The notes: generated by a model not told the origin, from the sequence alone. DNA of 64,000 nucleotides from Epiperipatus broadwayi (GCA_028023455.1 JAQFVV010000001.1:19771611-19835610), one strand, 5' to 3'; counted from the stretch's first letter, positions 25,432 to 38,100 are shown. Program-made: numbers and translations.

Positions 25432-28406
25432 TATAAAGGAATTCATAATATTAATGCTAAACATATGAATGCTTGTATAAGAGAAATCCATTAATTATAT
25501 ATCTACATATTTTAATGTGCTATTTTTAAAATTATTATCATATTTGCATTACCTTAAAAAAATGAAATGTTTGTTTCTCCATTTAATAAAATTAAATACA
25601 TGTTATATTTTAATTACTACAAGTTATTTTTGCTATAAGAATGTTTTATTAATGGAATAGACATTATTTATGCATTTATTATGAAGGATGTTTTTTGGAT
25701 AGTAATAATGAATATTTGCTTTGTCTTAGAATAAGAAATAAAACTGCTATGCTCAAGTAAACTTTATTGTGCTAATCAATATTTTATCTGTCTTAAAAGA
25801 TAAAATATTATATTAACTATATTCAATGTTTATTTTAATATATAGTTTGACAATAAAGATTTTTATATTAATTACATATGCTTACTTGCTGTTTAAAAAT
25901 ATGTTGTCAAAAAATAATAAGATTACGTATCCTTAACTCCTGGAACCTGTTCTTTATTTTACTATATAAATTATTTATAAAAAGGCAATTTTCATGCTTT
26001 TTTTAAAAATGTATTTATAGCTCTTCAACATACTAGTCATTGCTAAATATTATTCTAATAAAGTATGTGTGCTCTTCATAAAATGTATTATAGCTTTTCA
26101 ATATTTAAAAATATGTTTGTTTTTCATAAACATTTGCTTCATGAAGCTATGAATTTGTTCTTACAAAAAGAAATACCATTACTACTTATTCAACATGCTA
26201 TCTGATTGTTTATAATGTTAAGTATTATTCAATGCTCTATGTTATAAAAACATAGGAAATACCTATGCTATTCACTTCATTGTTTCATTTAAAGTGCTAC
26301 CATCAAGTGATTAAATAATTGGAATGGCTACTTTAGTCACATCAAGATTTAAAATTCTACTTATTTCATATTTTATGTGCCTATTTATATATATATATAT
26401 CAATTTTTAATAGTGTTTTGATATTCTGAAAAGTCTTCAGCATATCCAAGGTCTCTTTATTTGACTGTATCCTGCTTAATAGTATGGAAAGTCAAAATGT
26501 AAGGACTGTTAATTATTAATTGGTAAAATTGGTATAAATATTTAGTGTTAAGGTTTATTTTTACATGCATTATGTTTATTATTTTTCTATGTATTATTTA
26601 TATCTGGTTCTCATGTTAAGTTCTCAGAATATTAGTTATGTAAAATATTTTAAAGAGTATAATATTTGTCCCTTATAGCAGTGAGATTTTATTATGTCTT
26701 AAGTGATATCTAGCACTAAATTCTATATTTAGGTAACCTTCTATTTGATAGTTTATCGTTGTATTTTAAGATTAGAGACAAGGTCCTCATTCTTTATTGC
26801 TTTTTTGTATATGCGCTTATAATAAGTTTATTTCGTCAACTCATTTGCCTTACTTTTAAATCCCTTGATATTTATCTAGGTGGTATTTTATTAGAGCCAT
26901 GTGCGATATCAACTATGTCTTCATTATGTTCATGTTATTCTATTAATTTCATGTGTAATGCCAACCATGTCTTTATCTTGCTTTTGATATATTTTGAAGG
27001 TTATGTATGATGCCAACCAAACTTTTACTTGTGCTCTTGATAATATCAAAATGTTTTTGATATGTTGATACTATTCATATGCCTAGTTTGTATGTCTGAT
27101 ATATTTTAAAATCTGATAAAATTTTATTATAAAATTTATAATTGTTTATATGGATCAAATGTATACATCTCCCAAATTCATCAAGCTCAAAAAGATGGTA
27201 AACTTATTTTATATAAATTTATTAAATATTCCTTTTAGGGATTTATATAACTGAAAGAGAAAGTATTACATATGAGAACTTTAGTGAATATTTAGAAAAT
27301 CATATTTAAATTTTTGATTTACTTATTTTTATAATTATTTCTATTGTAATTTAAAATTTTTCAATTTGGACAATTATAACCTATAAATTTGATTAAAGAA
27401 GTGATTGTTTTGGTTATATTTATAACTATCAATAAACTTTGTTTTAATTGTTAACCATTGAATCTGTATTCTTCTGATCATTATTTGCTTTATCAAAAAT
27501 CTATAAAAAAAAAAAAAACCAACACATACAGTTTATTGTTATCATTATGACTTAAGAATATATGATAATAGTCACTTCATTAATTTTTATGTTCATGTTA
27601 AGATAATATCCATGGATTAGATCACTTTATCTTGAATTAAAATTATAAGATTACTTTATTTATCTTGAATTAAGATTATAGAAATTACTTTATTCTATTA
27701 TGGTATAAGATTAGAAGAGAATCTATTTGTGTGATATATGGGTAGCAAAAAAAACCCTTTCCTGCTCATAATATCATGAATGTAATACTAGTTTACTATA
27801 ATTATTTTAACATAAGAGTATTCATGTTTTGTTTTAAAAGTAATAATTTTTTGATGAACAGAGAAATCACCTTAAAGATAAGATCATATCTTATTATTGT
27901 TGTTGTCACTAGTATCACATTCTTTATTGATTATAAGAAATTAAAAGAAGAATAAGATTGTTTGATTATTAAAAAAGTTCATTAGTGAAAGAACCCTGAG
28001 ATCAAAATTATTTTAAGAAATAATTACTATGCCTAAGAATTCAATTATTTTAGAAAGAATTATTTTGTAAAACTGATTTGATTGAAGAAAACGTTATATT
28101 ACTCAAATGATCTAATTTACTTAAGAATATTGGATGGATTAGGAATTGATGAAGCAAAATAATATTTATGTAATTTGTGCTGCATAAAATTTATATTTGT
28201 TTTTAGAGAGTATGAGAACTCTCTTGATATTTTGTTTTCCTATAAATAAGTATAAGAGAGCAAGCCTAACCCTGATCTTATTATAACTATGATTAGCTAA
28301 CCCTTTCCTAAGCTGATCGTTCAATTAGCTTACTGTGGTTTGTGTTTATTGCTTAATAGATATCCTAATCCTGCCTGGCTATTATCGAACACTTTTCTTT
28401 TGAGAT

Positions 28407-28433
<27 letters not shown>
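25432..28433. other. AT-rich non-coding DNA
   Basis: No supported gene. A GC-richer patch at 28230-28380 has a TATA-like cctataaataag but no identifiable ends. The remainder is low-complexity and T-rich on the plus strand. Confidence 0.5.
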
Positions 28434-28438
<5 letters not shown>

Positions 28439-28446
28439 GATTTGTA

Positions 28447-28480
<34 letters not shown>

Positions 28481-28494
28481 CTACAAATCGATGT
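28434..28494. repeat. 61-bp perfect palindrome with (TA)n core
   Basis: Arms ACATCGATTTGTAGTAT and ATACTACAAATCGATGT (17 nt each) flank a TA core, so the full 61 bp is self-complementary. A separate (TA)n tract precedes it at about 28408-28432. Confidence 0.95.
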
Positions 28495-29347
28495 CTGTAT
28501 TTCTTCAAAATAATATATGTAAAATTATAAATAAATATTTGAATATAAAGTACTTAAAAGTTTATAAAAAAATATATGTTTAACCGTCACTTAGAAGCGC
28601 TTTCAACTAACTTAACCTGAGATATGTATTTTAAAATTAGATATAAATAATACATAGAAAAATAATAAACATAACTTGTATATATATATATTATAATGAA
28701 AATGTAAATGGCAAGTTCTTTTAATAATTTTCATTAAATAATAATTTTCATTAATAATAATTTTAATAATTTTCATTGTCCGTGTTTGTTTGTATTTTAT
28801 TGATATGATTGCATATTTCTAATTATATACACCTGTGTATAAATAAATAATATAAAAAATATTTATGGCAATGTTTACCTGAAACAGAAAAATCATGTAA
28901 TGAAAACTATAAAATTTAAACATAAATAATTAATTTCCTAACACTTCTAACTATACTAAGAATTTGTTTATTCATTTCTAATGACATTAAATAATGCCAT
29001 GAGTATTAAAATATCACTAAATAATTATATAATATATATATAAAAGCTATTATTACTTTCAACAAAAATAGTTATGAAAAAACAAAGAATATAAAAGTCA
29101 TAAGCATTTTTCTAAAAAAAAATTTTAGTTATATAGGTAAACTATAAGAAAAAAATAAATAAATATAAATCAATAACCAAATCAGAAATAATAAAAATAC
29201 ACAAAATATTTCATTTGTAAAATATGCATACTATCCAAAAATGCACAAATTTAAAGTGAAAAACTACATAAATTAATTACTAGAAACAAAGTTTAAATAA
29301 TCTAATTCATCAAATCAATGTTACTACTACACTTCTACTTATTACAT
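28495..29347. other. AT-rich non-coding DNA
   Basis: No gene seen. Short local repeats of 'taataattttcatt' near 28720-28780. Confidence 0.5.
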
Positions 29348-30056
29348 TAAAATGGCAAAACTCTCTATACAGTAGTGTCACTCAGTGCAAACCAGAGTAA
29401 TCAATGGATGCCAGAAGGCGTGTACATAAAATCCCTAACTCATCCAATATCCCCAGACTAGTTTCTAGCTTGTGGCTTTCATTAGTGAGGAGCCTTGGAT
29501 TTGAGTGGCACTACTGTATGGAGAGTTTTGCCAGTTTTAATAACAGTTATGACCAAGCATAAGAAATGGTGATCATGTAATATTAAGTGGCTTAATACCA
29601 ATCCTGCCTAATAGGATAGGGATCACTATGGTTATTAAAAAACAAATGACACCAAAATAAATAGGTATACTGAACTGAGTTCAGACCCATATGACTATAT
29701 AGGCTAATGAGGTTGGATTAAAAATATTTTTTGTGGTTTCAATTTTATTCTTATAGTTTTGTAGCTAAGTAGAGATAAAAGGTGGCGGCTGGAGAGTTGC
29801 ATTAGATCCTAAGATTTAAGTGTAGTGTTCTCTGATCCAAGGTTCAACACTAATGAAAGCTGCAATCTAGAAACTAGTCTGAGAATATTGGATGAGTATA
29901 CACTAAATAGGGATTTTATGCACAACCCCCCTTATAACCATTGATTACTCTAGCTTATGCTGAGTGGCAATACTATATGGAGTTTTGTCTGTTTTAATAA
30001 CAGTTATGAACAAGCATAAGAAATGGGGATCATGTGATGTTTAGTGGTTTAATACT
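29348..30056. mobile_element. hammerhead family B, composite copy (minus partial + plus 1.4 unit)
   Basis: 29348 to about 29495 is a minus-oriented partial copy, ending just beyond the degenerate hammerhead core (CTAATGA). It is joined at about 29496-29503 to a plus-oriented run to 30056. The plus part covers about 1.4 units, since gagtggca recurs at 29503 and 29962. Landmarks include 'taataacagttatgancaagc', 'gataaaaggtggcggctgga' and 'gatccaaggttcaacact'. Both hammerhead cores here carry CTAATGA in place of CTGATGA, so these ribozymes should be dead. No protein is encoded. Confidence 0.8.
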
Positions 30057-30121
30057 TATATTATTTATAATACTTCATTCATATACACTTTAATGCAAGT
30101 AATTTTCTTAAAAATTTCTTT

Positions 30122-30170
30122 ATTTTCTTCCAGTTTCGACTGTCCAGCAATCTTCATCAGAGCTACAAGA
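30122..30170 (-). ncRNA. hammerhead-like motif C (partial)
   Basis: On the minus strand, gctCTGATGA (core 30160-30154) is followed by a short stem GATT/AGTC with loop gctggac, and then GAAAC (30137-30133). This is the conserved hammerhead order: CUGAUGA, stem II, GAAA. I could not identify a convincing stem I partner or cleavage triplet, so it is at best a truncated or degenerate ribozyme, perhaps from a PLE terminal region. Its flanks differ from the other two hammerhead families. Confidence 0.45.
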
Positions 30171-30184
30171 TTTGAATAATACAA

Positions 30185-30500
30185 ATACATAATTATCTTT
30201 TCATATATATATATATCCATCATTTTACACACATATGAAATACACACATATATACACATATATCAAAATATACACATATATTTTCTTCATATATATATAC
30301 ATATAAATCTATATCACACCTAGACATATATATAATCCATATCTACATCTAGATATACATATGCAAATCCAAAACATAGACATAGCTCTTTTAAACATAC
30401 TATACAGATATACATACATCTATAGACATATATAAATCCTCATATATCTTTACAAATACACATCTATATATACATTCTACCTACACATACATAAAATACA
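30185..30500. repeat. ACATAT-rich low-complexity tract
   Basis: About 300 bp of imperfect acata/tatac/catat repeats, with no coding content. Confidence 0.7.
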
Positions 30501-32040
30501 AAACATATCCAATTCACCATTGTTGTTTTTTAAATTTTTACCTTTTAAACAATTTTATTTTTACTTTTTATTTTTAAAACAACCCTTTAAATATTATTAT
30601 TCTTAATATTATTTTATAATAATATTAATAATAATACTATTTTATTATTTTTTTATAATTATCTAATATATAACATCTTTTACTTTACTATCTTTAATTT
30701 TACTTTTTATAACTTTAATACTTATTACATTGAAAGATTAGCATCAGATTCACATCTAGATGAATGACTGTTGTAAGAATTAAAATAATGTACTGAAAAA
30801 CTTGATTACTGTTTTATAGATATGATATCAAACTTTATTATGAAAATCTGAGTGCTTGTTTTACACATGCATAAAGAAATATATTGAATTAAATATTTGT
30901 TGTGGATTGTTATTCTAATAAATAATATAAATAAGGAGATTTTATCCATGTAAACAGAGATAACTCTTACCTATAATGTTGCTATGAAACTATAAGTTAC
31001 AAATAATTGGTAATCAAGCTAAATAAGTATATTGTTTCCGCAATACTCTATCATAAGTTCTACTAATATGTAACACACTTTTAGTTTATTAATAAATCAC
31101 CTAGCTATAATAAGATGATAGGTAGAATAATGTAAATGAAATGTTTTTACTTCAAAATATAATATTTACAAACAAAATTTTAAAGATGGTTTTTAATTTA
31201 TTATAATAAATAAATTCATTGTCTTAACAATTACAAATAAAATTATAAATAAATAATAAATCAGTAAAAACTTACAAATGAATACACCCAATGGGAGAGA
31301 GTTGTCTATTCATTTTTTTTCTATTTGAAAGTTTACAATAAAATATTTTAAAAGACCATTCTGAAAATTTAAACAATCACAAATCCATAAAAATCATAGA
31401 GCATTAGTGTTTTTGGATTAATGTCTTACCTGAATACTTTTTTAGGAAAATGCAATTCAGTGATTATCTCTAATTTTAAATAATACTATGAGAATATTTA
31501 ATAGTAATACTTGAAGTAATCACAATGATAAAAAAATAAATAAATGTTCATACATAATTTTAATAATGATCACAAATAAATTTATAGTTAAGTATTTATG
31601 GAAAAATGTATATGAGATTTACTCACACTTAAATGTGTGTATAAATAATACATATTCAAATATGTTAGCAATAGTTATGAGTAATCAACAATATGCTTAA
31701 AATGTATTCCATGTCAGAATTTTTAGGCCTATTATTTCTTGTTAATTGCAGAAAGAAGTTTATTGCTAATTGAATGGAAACATTTTGATTACTCTTTGAG
31801 AAATTAAAGAAAGTAAGAAGGCAAAATTCTATGCTCACTACATATATTCTTTTCATTGCAAATAATATTCCTGTGTGATTATTTATATAGAAACAAATAT
31901 AGATGAGCTGTTACCAAATACATGAGAAAATATGGTGAGGTTACTGACTTTTTAATTCTGAGTTTAAGATCTAGAAATACTATGATCTTTTTTCTAGATT
32001 GTTTATTCCATTTAATGAAGGCAAATAATCCTCCAAAACT
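30501..32040. other. AT-rich non-coding DNA
   Basis: No supported gene. The frame at 31665-31856 on the minus strand is unremarkable. Confidence 0.5.
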
Positions 32041-32226
32041 CATCATTAGGCAGGAATATCATATGCAAAGCAAGCATTTATTATGATTGCCTTTGCTTAT
32101 AACTGTTATTAAAACAGGCAAAATTCTCTATGCGTATTGCCACTCACTGCAAGCCAGATTAATCAATGGATTCCAGAAGGCTTTGCATAAAATCCCCATC
32201 TAATGCCTACTTATCCAATATCCTCA

Positions 32227-32258
32227 GACTAGTTTCTGGCTTGTGGCCTTCATCAGTG
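32227..32258 (-). ncRNA. hammerhead core, family B, minus copy
   Basis: The reverse complement reads CACTGATGA, GGC-cacaa-GCC stem II, GAAAC, ta, GTC. All catalytic core bases are intact, but the 5' strand of stem I is lost where the inversion joint cuts in at 32258. A·A sits at the first stem II position, which is usually G-C. Confidence 0.55.
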
Positions 32259-32533
32259 AATTATAAGCAAGCATAAGAAATGGTAATCATGTGATGTTTA
32301 TTGGTTTAAACAAATCCTGCCTGATAGGATGGTGGTGGCTATGGTTATTAAAAAACCAAAGTAACCAAAATGTATAGGTACTGAGCTGACTTCAGACCGA
32401 TATGACTATATAAGCTTATATTTAAAATATAATTTGAGACTCATAATTTTGTAGTTAAGTAGAGATAAAAGGTGGGTGCTGGAGGGTTGCCTTAGATCCT
32501 AATATCTAGGTGCAGTGTTCACAGATCCAAGGC

Positions 32534-32572
32534 CCTCACTGATGAAGGCCACAAGCCAGAACTAGTCTGGGG
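32534..32572 (+). ncRNA. hammerhead-like motif, family B, plus copy 1
   Basis: CCTCA (32534-32538) pairs with TGGGG (32568-32572) as stem I, with one G·U. CTGATGA is at 32539-32545, stem II is GGC-cacaa-GCC, and GTC is the cleavage triplet (32565-32567). The GAAA core has lost one A (GAAC), so this copy is probably inactive. Confidence 0.55.
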
Positions 32573-32938
32573 AAATTGGATGAGTAGGCACTAGATGGGG
32601 ATTTTATGCACAAGCCTTCTGGCATCTATGATTACCCTGGTTCATACTGAGTAGCAATGTGTATAGATGGTTTTAATAACAGTTATAAACAAGTGTAAGA
32701 AATGGCAATCATGATATTTGGTGTTGGCTATGGTTATTAAAGAACCAGTGTCATCAAAATATATAGGTACTGAACTGAGTTCAGATGTTTATGACTATAT
32801 AAGGTAATGAGCTTGGATTGATATCCTAGTGTTTCAATTTGAGACTCATAGTTTTGTATCTAAGTAGAGATAAAAGGTGGCTGCTGAAGAGTTGCATTAG
32901 ATCCTAAGTTCTAGGTGCAGTGCTCTCAGATCCAAGGC

Positions 32939-32979
32939 TCCTCACTGATGAAGGCCACATCCAGATACTAGTCTGGGGA
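32939..32979 (+). ncRNA. hammerhead-like motif, family B, plus copy 2
   Basis: Stem I TCCTCA (32939-32944) pairs with TGGGGA (32974-32979) over 6 bp including one G·U. CTGATGA is at 32945-32951 and GTC at 32971-32973. Stem II is damaged (GGC against TCC) and GAAA reads GATA, so this copy is probably inactive. Together the three copies at this locus show every element of a complete type I fold. Confidence 0.5.
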
Positions 32980-33099
32980 TATTGGATGAGTAGGTACTAG
33001 ATGGGGATCTTATGCAGAAGATGTCTAGCATCCGCTGATTACTCTGGCTTGCACTGAGTGTCAATATGTATAGAGAATTTTGCCTGTTTTAATGGCTAA

Positions 33100-33890
33100 G
33101 TTACTCTTATAAGAGAGAGATAACATCTGTTTAACCTAAATGACTGAATGTGCACTCAACTAAAATCCTTTCAACTGCAAAGATGTTTCTACTATAATCA
33201 ATACCGATACATCAACACAGTGAGGCATGTCCATGATAGGACTAAAAGCTGATATGACTATGGTCATCTCAAGGCAAACTGCCCAGTACAGCTAAAAACA
33301 TCTTGACTAAAATGTGAGACAAGCTGACCAATGCAGCCAAAACAGTTTTGACTAGAACTCATGAGGCAAGCTAAATATACAGCAGGAAGTGAGAGTGTCA
33401 TTCAGACATAACTAGCTCAGTATTAACTATGTTTATCTATGTAAATTGTATTTAGGGAATGTATAATATGAACACTCAAGAGTTGATATGTATAATTTAT
33501 TAGAAAAAATATACATACATATTACACAATCAATAAACACAATTTTGCTTATAGATAAACAATGGTTAATGCTGAACTGGTAATGCTCGAATGACACTCT
33601 TACTTCCAGCTGTATATTTAGCTTGCCTCATGAGTTCTACTCAAAACTGTTCCAGATGTCCTATACAGCTTGCCTTGAGTTCTATTCAAAGCTCTTCTCA
33701 CTGTACTGGACAGCTTGCCTTAAGTTGGCTGTAGTTGTAGAAGCTTCCAGTTCTATCATGGAATTGCCTCTTTGAGCAGATGTATTGATAATTACTATTG
33801 TAGGAACACCTTTACAGTTGAAAGTAGTTATAATTGAAAGCACCTTCAGTTGTTCACATTAGACAGATGTTATCTCTCTCTTATAAAAGC
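33100..33890. mobile_element. long fold-back element with internal subrepeats
   Basis: The left arm (about 33100-33450) is the reverse complement, with point differences, of the right arm (about 33540-33890). Paired landmarks are 'cttataagagagagataac' with 'ttatctctctcttataa', 'actcatgaggcaagctaaat' with its reverse, and 'gagtgtcattc' with 'gaatgacactc'. Each arm also contains about three imperfect subrepeats of roughly 50-60 bp built on 'caagctg.ccagtacagc.aaaac.gttttgac'. There is a spacer of about 90 bp and no coding frame. It directly follows the end of the family B array. Confidence 0.75.
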
Positions 33891-34017
33891 ACATCCTGTC
33901 ATTTAGTTTAGACAGATGTTTATCTGGCTTGTCTCCCAAAAGCCTGACTATTTATTGCAAAATCCCCTCCCTACTGGCTGCAACTGAAATCAGAGGCTAA
34001 GCAATATTAGGATTTTA

Positions 34018-34128
34018 TACACATGTTAACACATTGTTCATACTCATGTTTTACTCTTTGGTCATGTTTATACATTGGTTACACACATGTTTACACACTG
34101 GTTATCCACATGTTTACACATTAGTTAG
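34018..34128 (+). repeat. minisatellite, ~22-24-bp units
   Basis: About five imperfect units of the form 'acacatgtttacacattggt' lie in a row. No coding content. Confidence 0.8.
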
Positions 34129-34639
34129 AAGAGTGCTCAATCCGATCAGATAAGGAAGGAATCCAGACTAGTCTACTTCTGAAAACAAGGTCATATATGA
34201 CTGAATATATTTTTTAAGTTAGTGATAGTAGCAGTTTTGATTTGATAGAAAAAATTAAATTCAAACTTAATTGACTGACTATTTTAACTAATATATGTAC
34301 TGTACATTATGCTTTAGATTTGTAGATAATAAAAGACATTTGATTGTATAAAAAAATTATATAATAATTAAAGCATTTGATCATCAAGAAATAAATCTAG
34401 GATATTGACATATTCTGAATAATATCAAGATGTAAGTTACAGTTTAAAATGTGAAATTCATGGAGTGGACATTATTTAAAACACTCAGATTTTAGAGATG
34501 ATGTGGTTGTTTTAGAGCTTCATAATTTTTTTCAAAAAATTTCAGATGACAGTAAGATATCAAAACTTAAAAAAAAAAAATTGTAAAAATAATAATGTTC
34601 AATGGATTTTGTAAAAAAAAAGAAAATAAAAATTGATAA

Positions 34640-35160
34640 TCATGACTTACAAGAAGTTAACAATTACATATACTTTGATCAGATTAATAACACAGATCAA
34701 AACATAATACATGAAATTAATTCTAGGATTAAAGTTGAATGAAATATTTTTGTAGAAAAACTTAAAGTCAAAACAATATACAACTATGGTTTTAAAAAGA
34801 AAAGTATGTGCTTTACCTATTCTTACTTATGGTTCTGAGACTGAATCACCCAACAGAAGAGCAATATAAAGATTTGAGACCAATCAACAAAATAGAGATA
34901 AGGATGTTAGAAAAAACAAGTGATTAAAATTAAATACAGGAATGAGTATACAAACACTTATCACTGAGATCTCAGCAATAATGAAAAGACTGAAATGGAA
35001 CTAGACTGAACATAGGAAGATGATAGTAGATAACCAGTTGGAGGTTTAAATTGAATCCCAAGCTATTGTTAAAGATCTAAAAAACAACCACATGTAAGAT
35101 AGCTTGATGAAATAAAAGATTTTCCAGTAAATGTGGAAAAAAAGACTGCAGATCACACTA
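34640..35160 (+). pseudogene. decayed RTE-like LINE, C-terminal part of reverse transcriptase ORF
   Basis: Across frames the plus strand shows DLQEVNNYIYF, then HEINSRIKVE, then VCALPILTYGSET (about 34808-34847), then RLKWN near 34990. This order (YVYLG-like, EI.RRI, VLPVLTYGSETW, RLKW) is that of the C-terminal region of RTE-type non-LTR retrotransposon proteins. Frameshifts and stops interrupt every part, and the endonuclease and catalytic RT domain are absent, as in a 5'-truncated dead copy. It appears related to the minus-strand copy at 51.3-53.8 kb. Confidence 0.7.
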
Positions 35161-38100
35161 GAATAATTCATCCATCAGCATATTGATAGTACTTGGAAAG
35201 AATAATTGCTGATATTTTCACATATTTGAACATGTTAACTTATTCCTTCTATTTTTTTTTATTTTGAATAGTTTTATCTACAACATCATAAATCCTTTAT
35301 CTTTTAAAACGTCTTCCAAATGTATTTTTTTTTTAATTATTTTTAATAAAGATATTTACTTATATTATTTTTCCTAGTACATTTATGTTAGTAATTAATT
35401 ATTCAAATTAATGTGCATATTTTCCTCCAAAACTACATCTGAAATATTTTTTTATAGTTGTCTGCATCTTTATGATAATAAAATTGTGTACTTAAATAGC
35501 TTTATTTTATATTGTATTCTGGTGTTCTTAAGATGCCAAGTATCAACCACTGAAAGATAAACTTTCAACTAACAACTTTTTTGACCATATCTGTGAAACA
35601 TTTCTTAAATAAGACTTCTTGTTTATTGTTTATTTGAAAAATACTAGCTGTATCAAATAAGAATTTTAAAAAACTTTAATATCTTTAAAAGAGAGATTTA
35701 ACTACATCAACGGTCTTCAAATAATTTTTTTAAAAATATCTTAATTTCTTCATTAATTAATGTTTATTATGAAAAAGTAATCTCAGCAACAAAAATTACT
35801 TTATATATCATCAACAGTCATAATATAAAATATATAAATCTGTAGGAAATATCAAATTATAATAAATCATCATTCTCATCCCATAAATGCATTCATTTCT
35901 AAATTTGACAGATAAGTTTGAATTTCAATAGGTTCTGTCATTCTTCTAATATAATATTTCATCATTTAGATCAAGTCTCTTTCTTTTATAATCTATCTTT
36001 GTATTATTCATCAGTCTGTTAAGATTTTCTGGCATACAGAAGCTCACATCATATTTGGGCTCACAGATCTTTTTTCTTTTATTCACCAAGTTTGAAATAT
36101 AAGGCAAGCCAAACCACAGCTTTGTTTAGTCTAGTGTTTTGCATTTTGTTTTTAATTTTCTTTTTATTGAATTTTTTAATTTTTCTCATCAGTATCTCTT
36201 TGTTATTATATAGATCTTTCAAATATTTTACATTATTTTTCACGTGTAATTCATATTTACAAAGCATTTCATTTGTCTTAAGAAATCCTTAAAACCTACT
36301 AATTTGGGCTCATTACCAAAAAGTGTACTCAGCTAAATTAAGAAATAAACTACTTCATAAAGCATATGTACATATGTATGCAAAAGAATTACATATACAA
36401 GTGAATGAAAAATATATATATATATAATGTAAAAATATTAAAGAGTTTAAATATAAAATGTAGTAACATTTATTGTACAAATAAATATTACTAAATTTTA
36501 TATTTAAACACTGTTTTAATTTTTTTTTTTACATTATAATATTTAGAATGTTCAGAGTATCAAAAATATATATATATATATATCTATATCTGTTTCTTGG
36601 TGTCAAATAAAATTATTTTTAATTGAAATATTTTATTTAAAAATGTACAAAACATTTTAATTAATCATTTATATATATATAATACAATGTGTATTATACT
36701 CAAAAGCTGTTAAACTAAAGTTTAGCTGCATATAGATATAAATTAATAATAATGGTTGGCATTTTAAAATCTCAATAAACTAAATTTAAAATAAATGTAT
36801 ATATTGCAGATGAATTTTAAAAATAGTGAATATCATTTTTTTATAAATAATTCGTAATTATTTATAATTCATATGAAACTTTAAATTTATTTTAAAACAA
36901 ATTTATAAATGTCATTTTATAAATGCAACGAATGGTTTGAGAATATATAATCATTGGTTATATGCTAAATGTAGTTTGCAGTATGTTTCTAAATTAATTA
37001 ATCATCAAATTCTATAAAAATGCCATTGCCTACAGATAATGTGCAAAATCATTATTATTTCATATATGACAGTAAGTATTAAATACTTATACCATTCAAT
37101 GTATAATGCAATTTATTTATTAGTTTTAGTAATTAAATATTATATCTATTATTACGCAATAAGTTAATTTTATTAATTCTATATGCAGTTAATAGAGAAA
37201 AAAAGACAAAACGAGTTATTATTTTTAATTTTTTTAATTGATTCAAATAGCTTTTTGATGTAATGTTTTGTTTCTAAATGATTTTATTGACTTTAAAATA
37301 ATAGTGTAGTAAAAAAAAAAAAAAAAAAGATTTTTTTTTCTTCGTAAACTTAACAGGTATTTATTTCAAATACAAAAATAAAAGCTTTCATATAATGATG
37401 CCTTTATTTTTATTTTTATTTTTTAGCATTAGTTTAATTTATTTATAAGATCCAACCTGAAATGATAAATATACATACCATTAATGGAACTTTTTTATAT
37501 AATTATTTATTTTCACCCAAAACTGTATAATAGAATCACTATGCAATGTATTTGATAATTTTTTCAGTTAAGATAGTCTTAATTGTTCATGAATAATCAA
37601 ATGACATATTGCTTGAAATTAATAAGAAATGTAGATATTATCATTGGATATCAAGCTTGAGCACCTGTGACTCTAACCAATGTGCCAAACTAATTAGGTC
37701 CTTGTTGTTAATTATGAAGTACTATAAGTCCCATAGCTATCATAGAAGGTTTGACAACTACACTAGCAGTAAAACTGCTAACTGATGAGATGAATGACAT
37801 TAAAATATTTTTTTAAAAAAATCACAAATGTTAATTTATTAAACGTTATGCCAATCTCAAATTTTAAAACTTATTTGATTATTCTGACTGCATTAGTATT
37901 AGTAGAACATTGTTTTTTTATAATGAAAACATTGTATTGAGTGTTCTAGAAGTTGTAATTGAATGTGAAATTCTTTGATAAATGCTTTAAAATTGATATT
38001 ATTTATGATAGATATTAATATTTTTCTGATTCTATAAAATATGGTAATTGCTTTTTAGGAAAATGTCAACTGAATATAAACTGGCATTGCTTTAATGATG

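Larger units (their letters stand above)
32041..33094. mobile_element. hammerhead family B, composite copy with two plus-strand tandem units
   Basis: A minus-oriented partial copy (about 32041-32258) ends at the hammerhead core. It is joined at 32259-32261 to a plus-oriented array ending …ttttgcctgttttaat (33094). In the plus part the hammerhead core recurs at 32539 and 32945 (406 bp), gagtagcaa/gagtgtcaa at 32649 and 33056, and ttataanc at 32261 and 32683. The unit is therefore about 406-460 bp, varying by a roughly 35-bp deletion in the second unit. No coding frame. The architecture (tandem non-coding units each carrying a hammerhead) is what is described for retrozymes. Confidence 0.85.

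Noticed and set aside
28230-28400. TATA-like cctataaataag in a GC-richer patch, considered as an LTR.
   Set aside because: No TG…CA ends, no second copy and no retroelement genes nearby.
34018-34128. Regularly spaced repeats considered as a CRISPR-like array.
   Set aside because: Units are contiguous and degenerate with no unique spacers, and the genome is eukaryotic.
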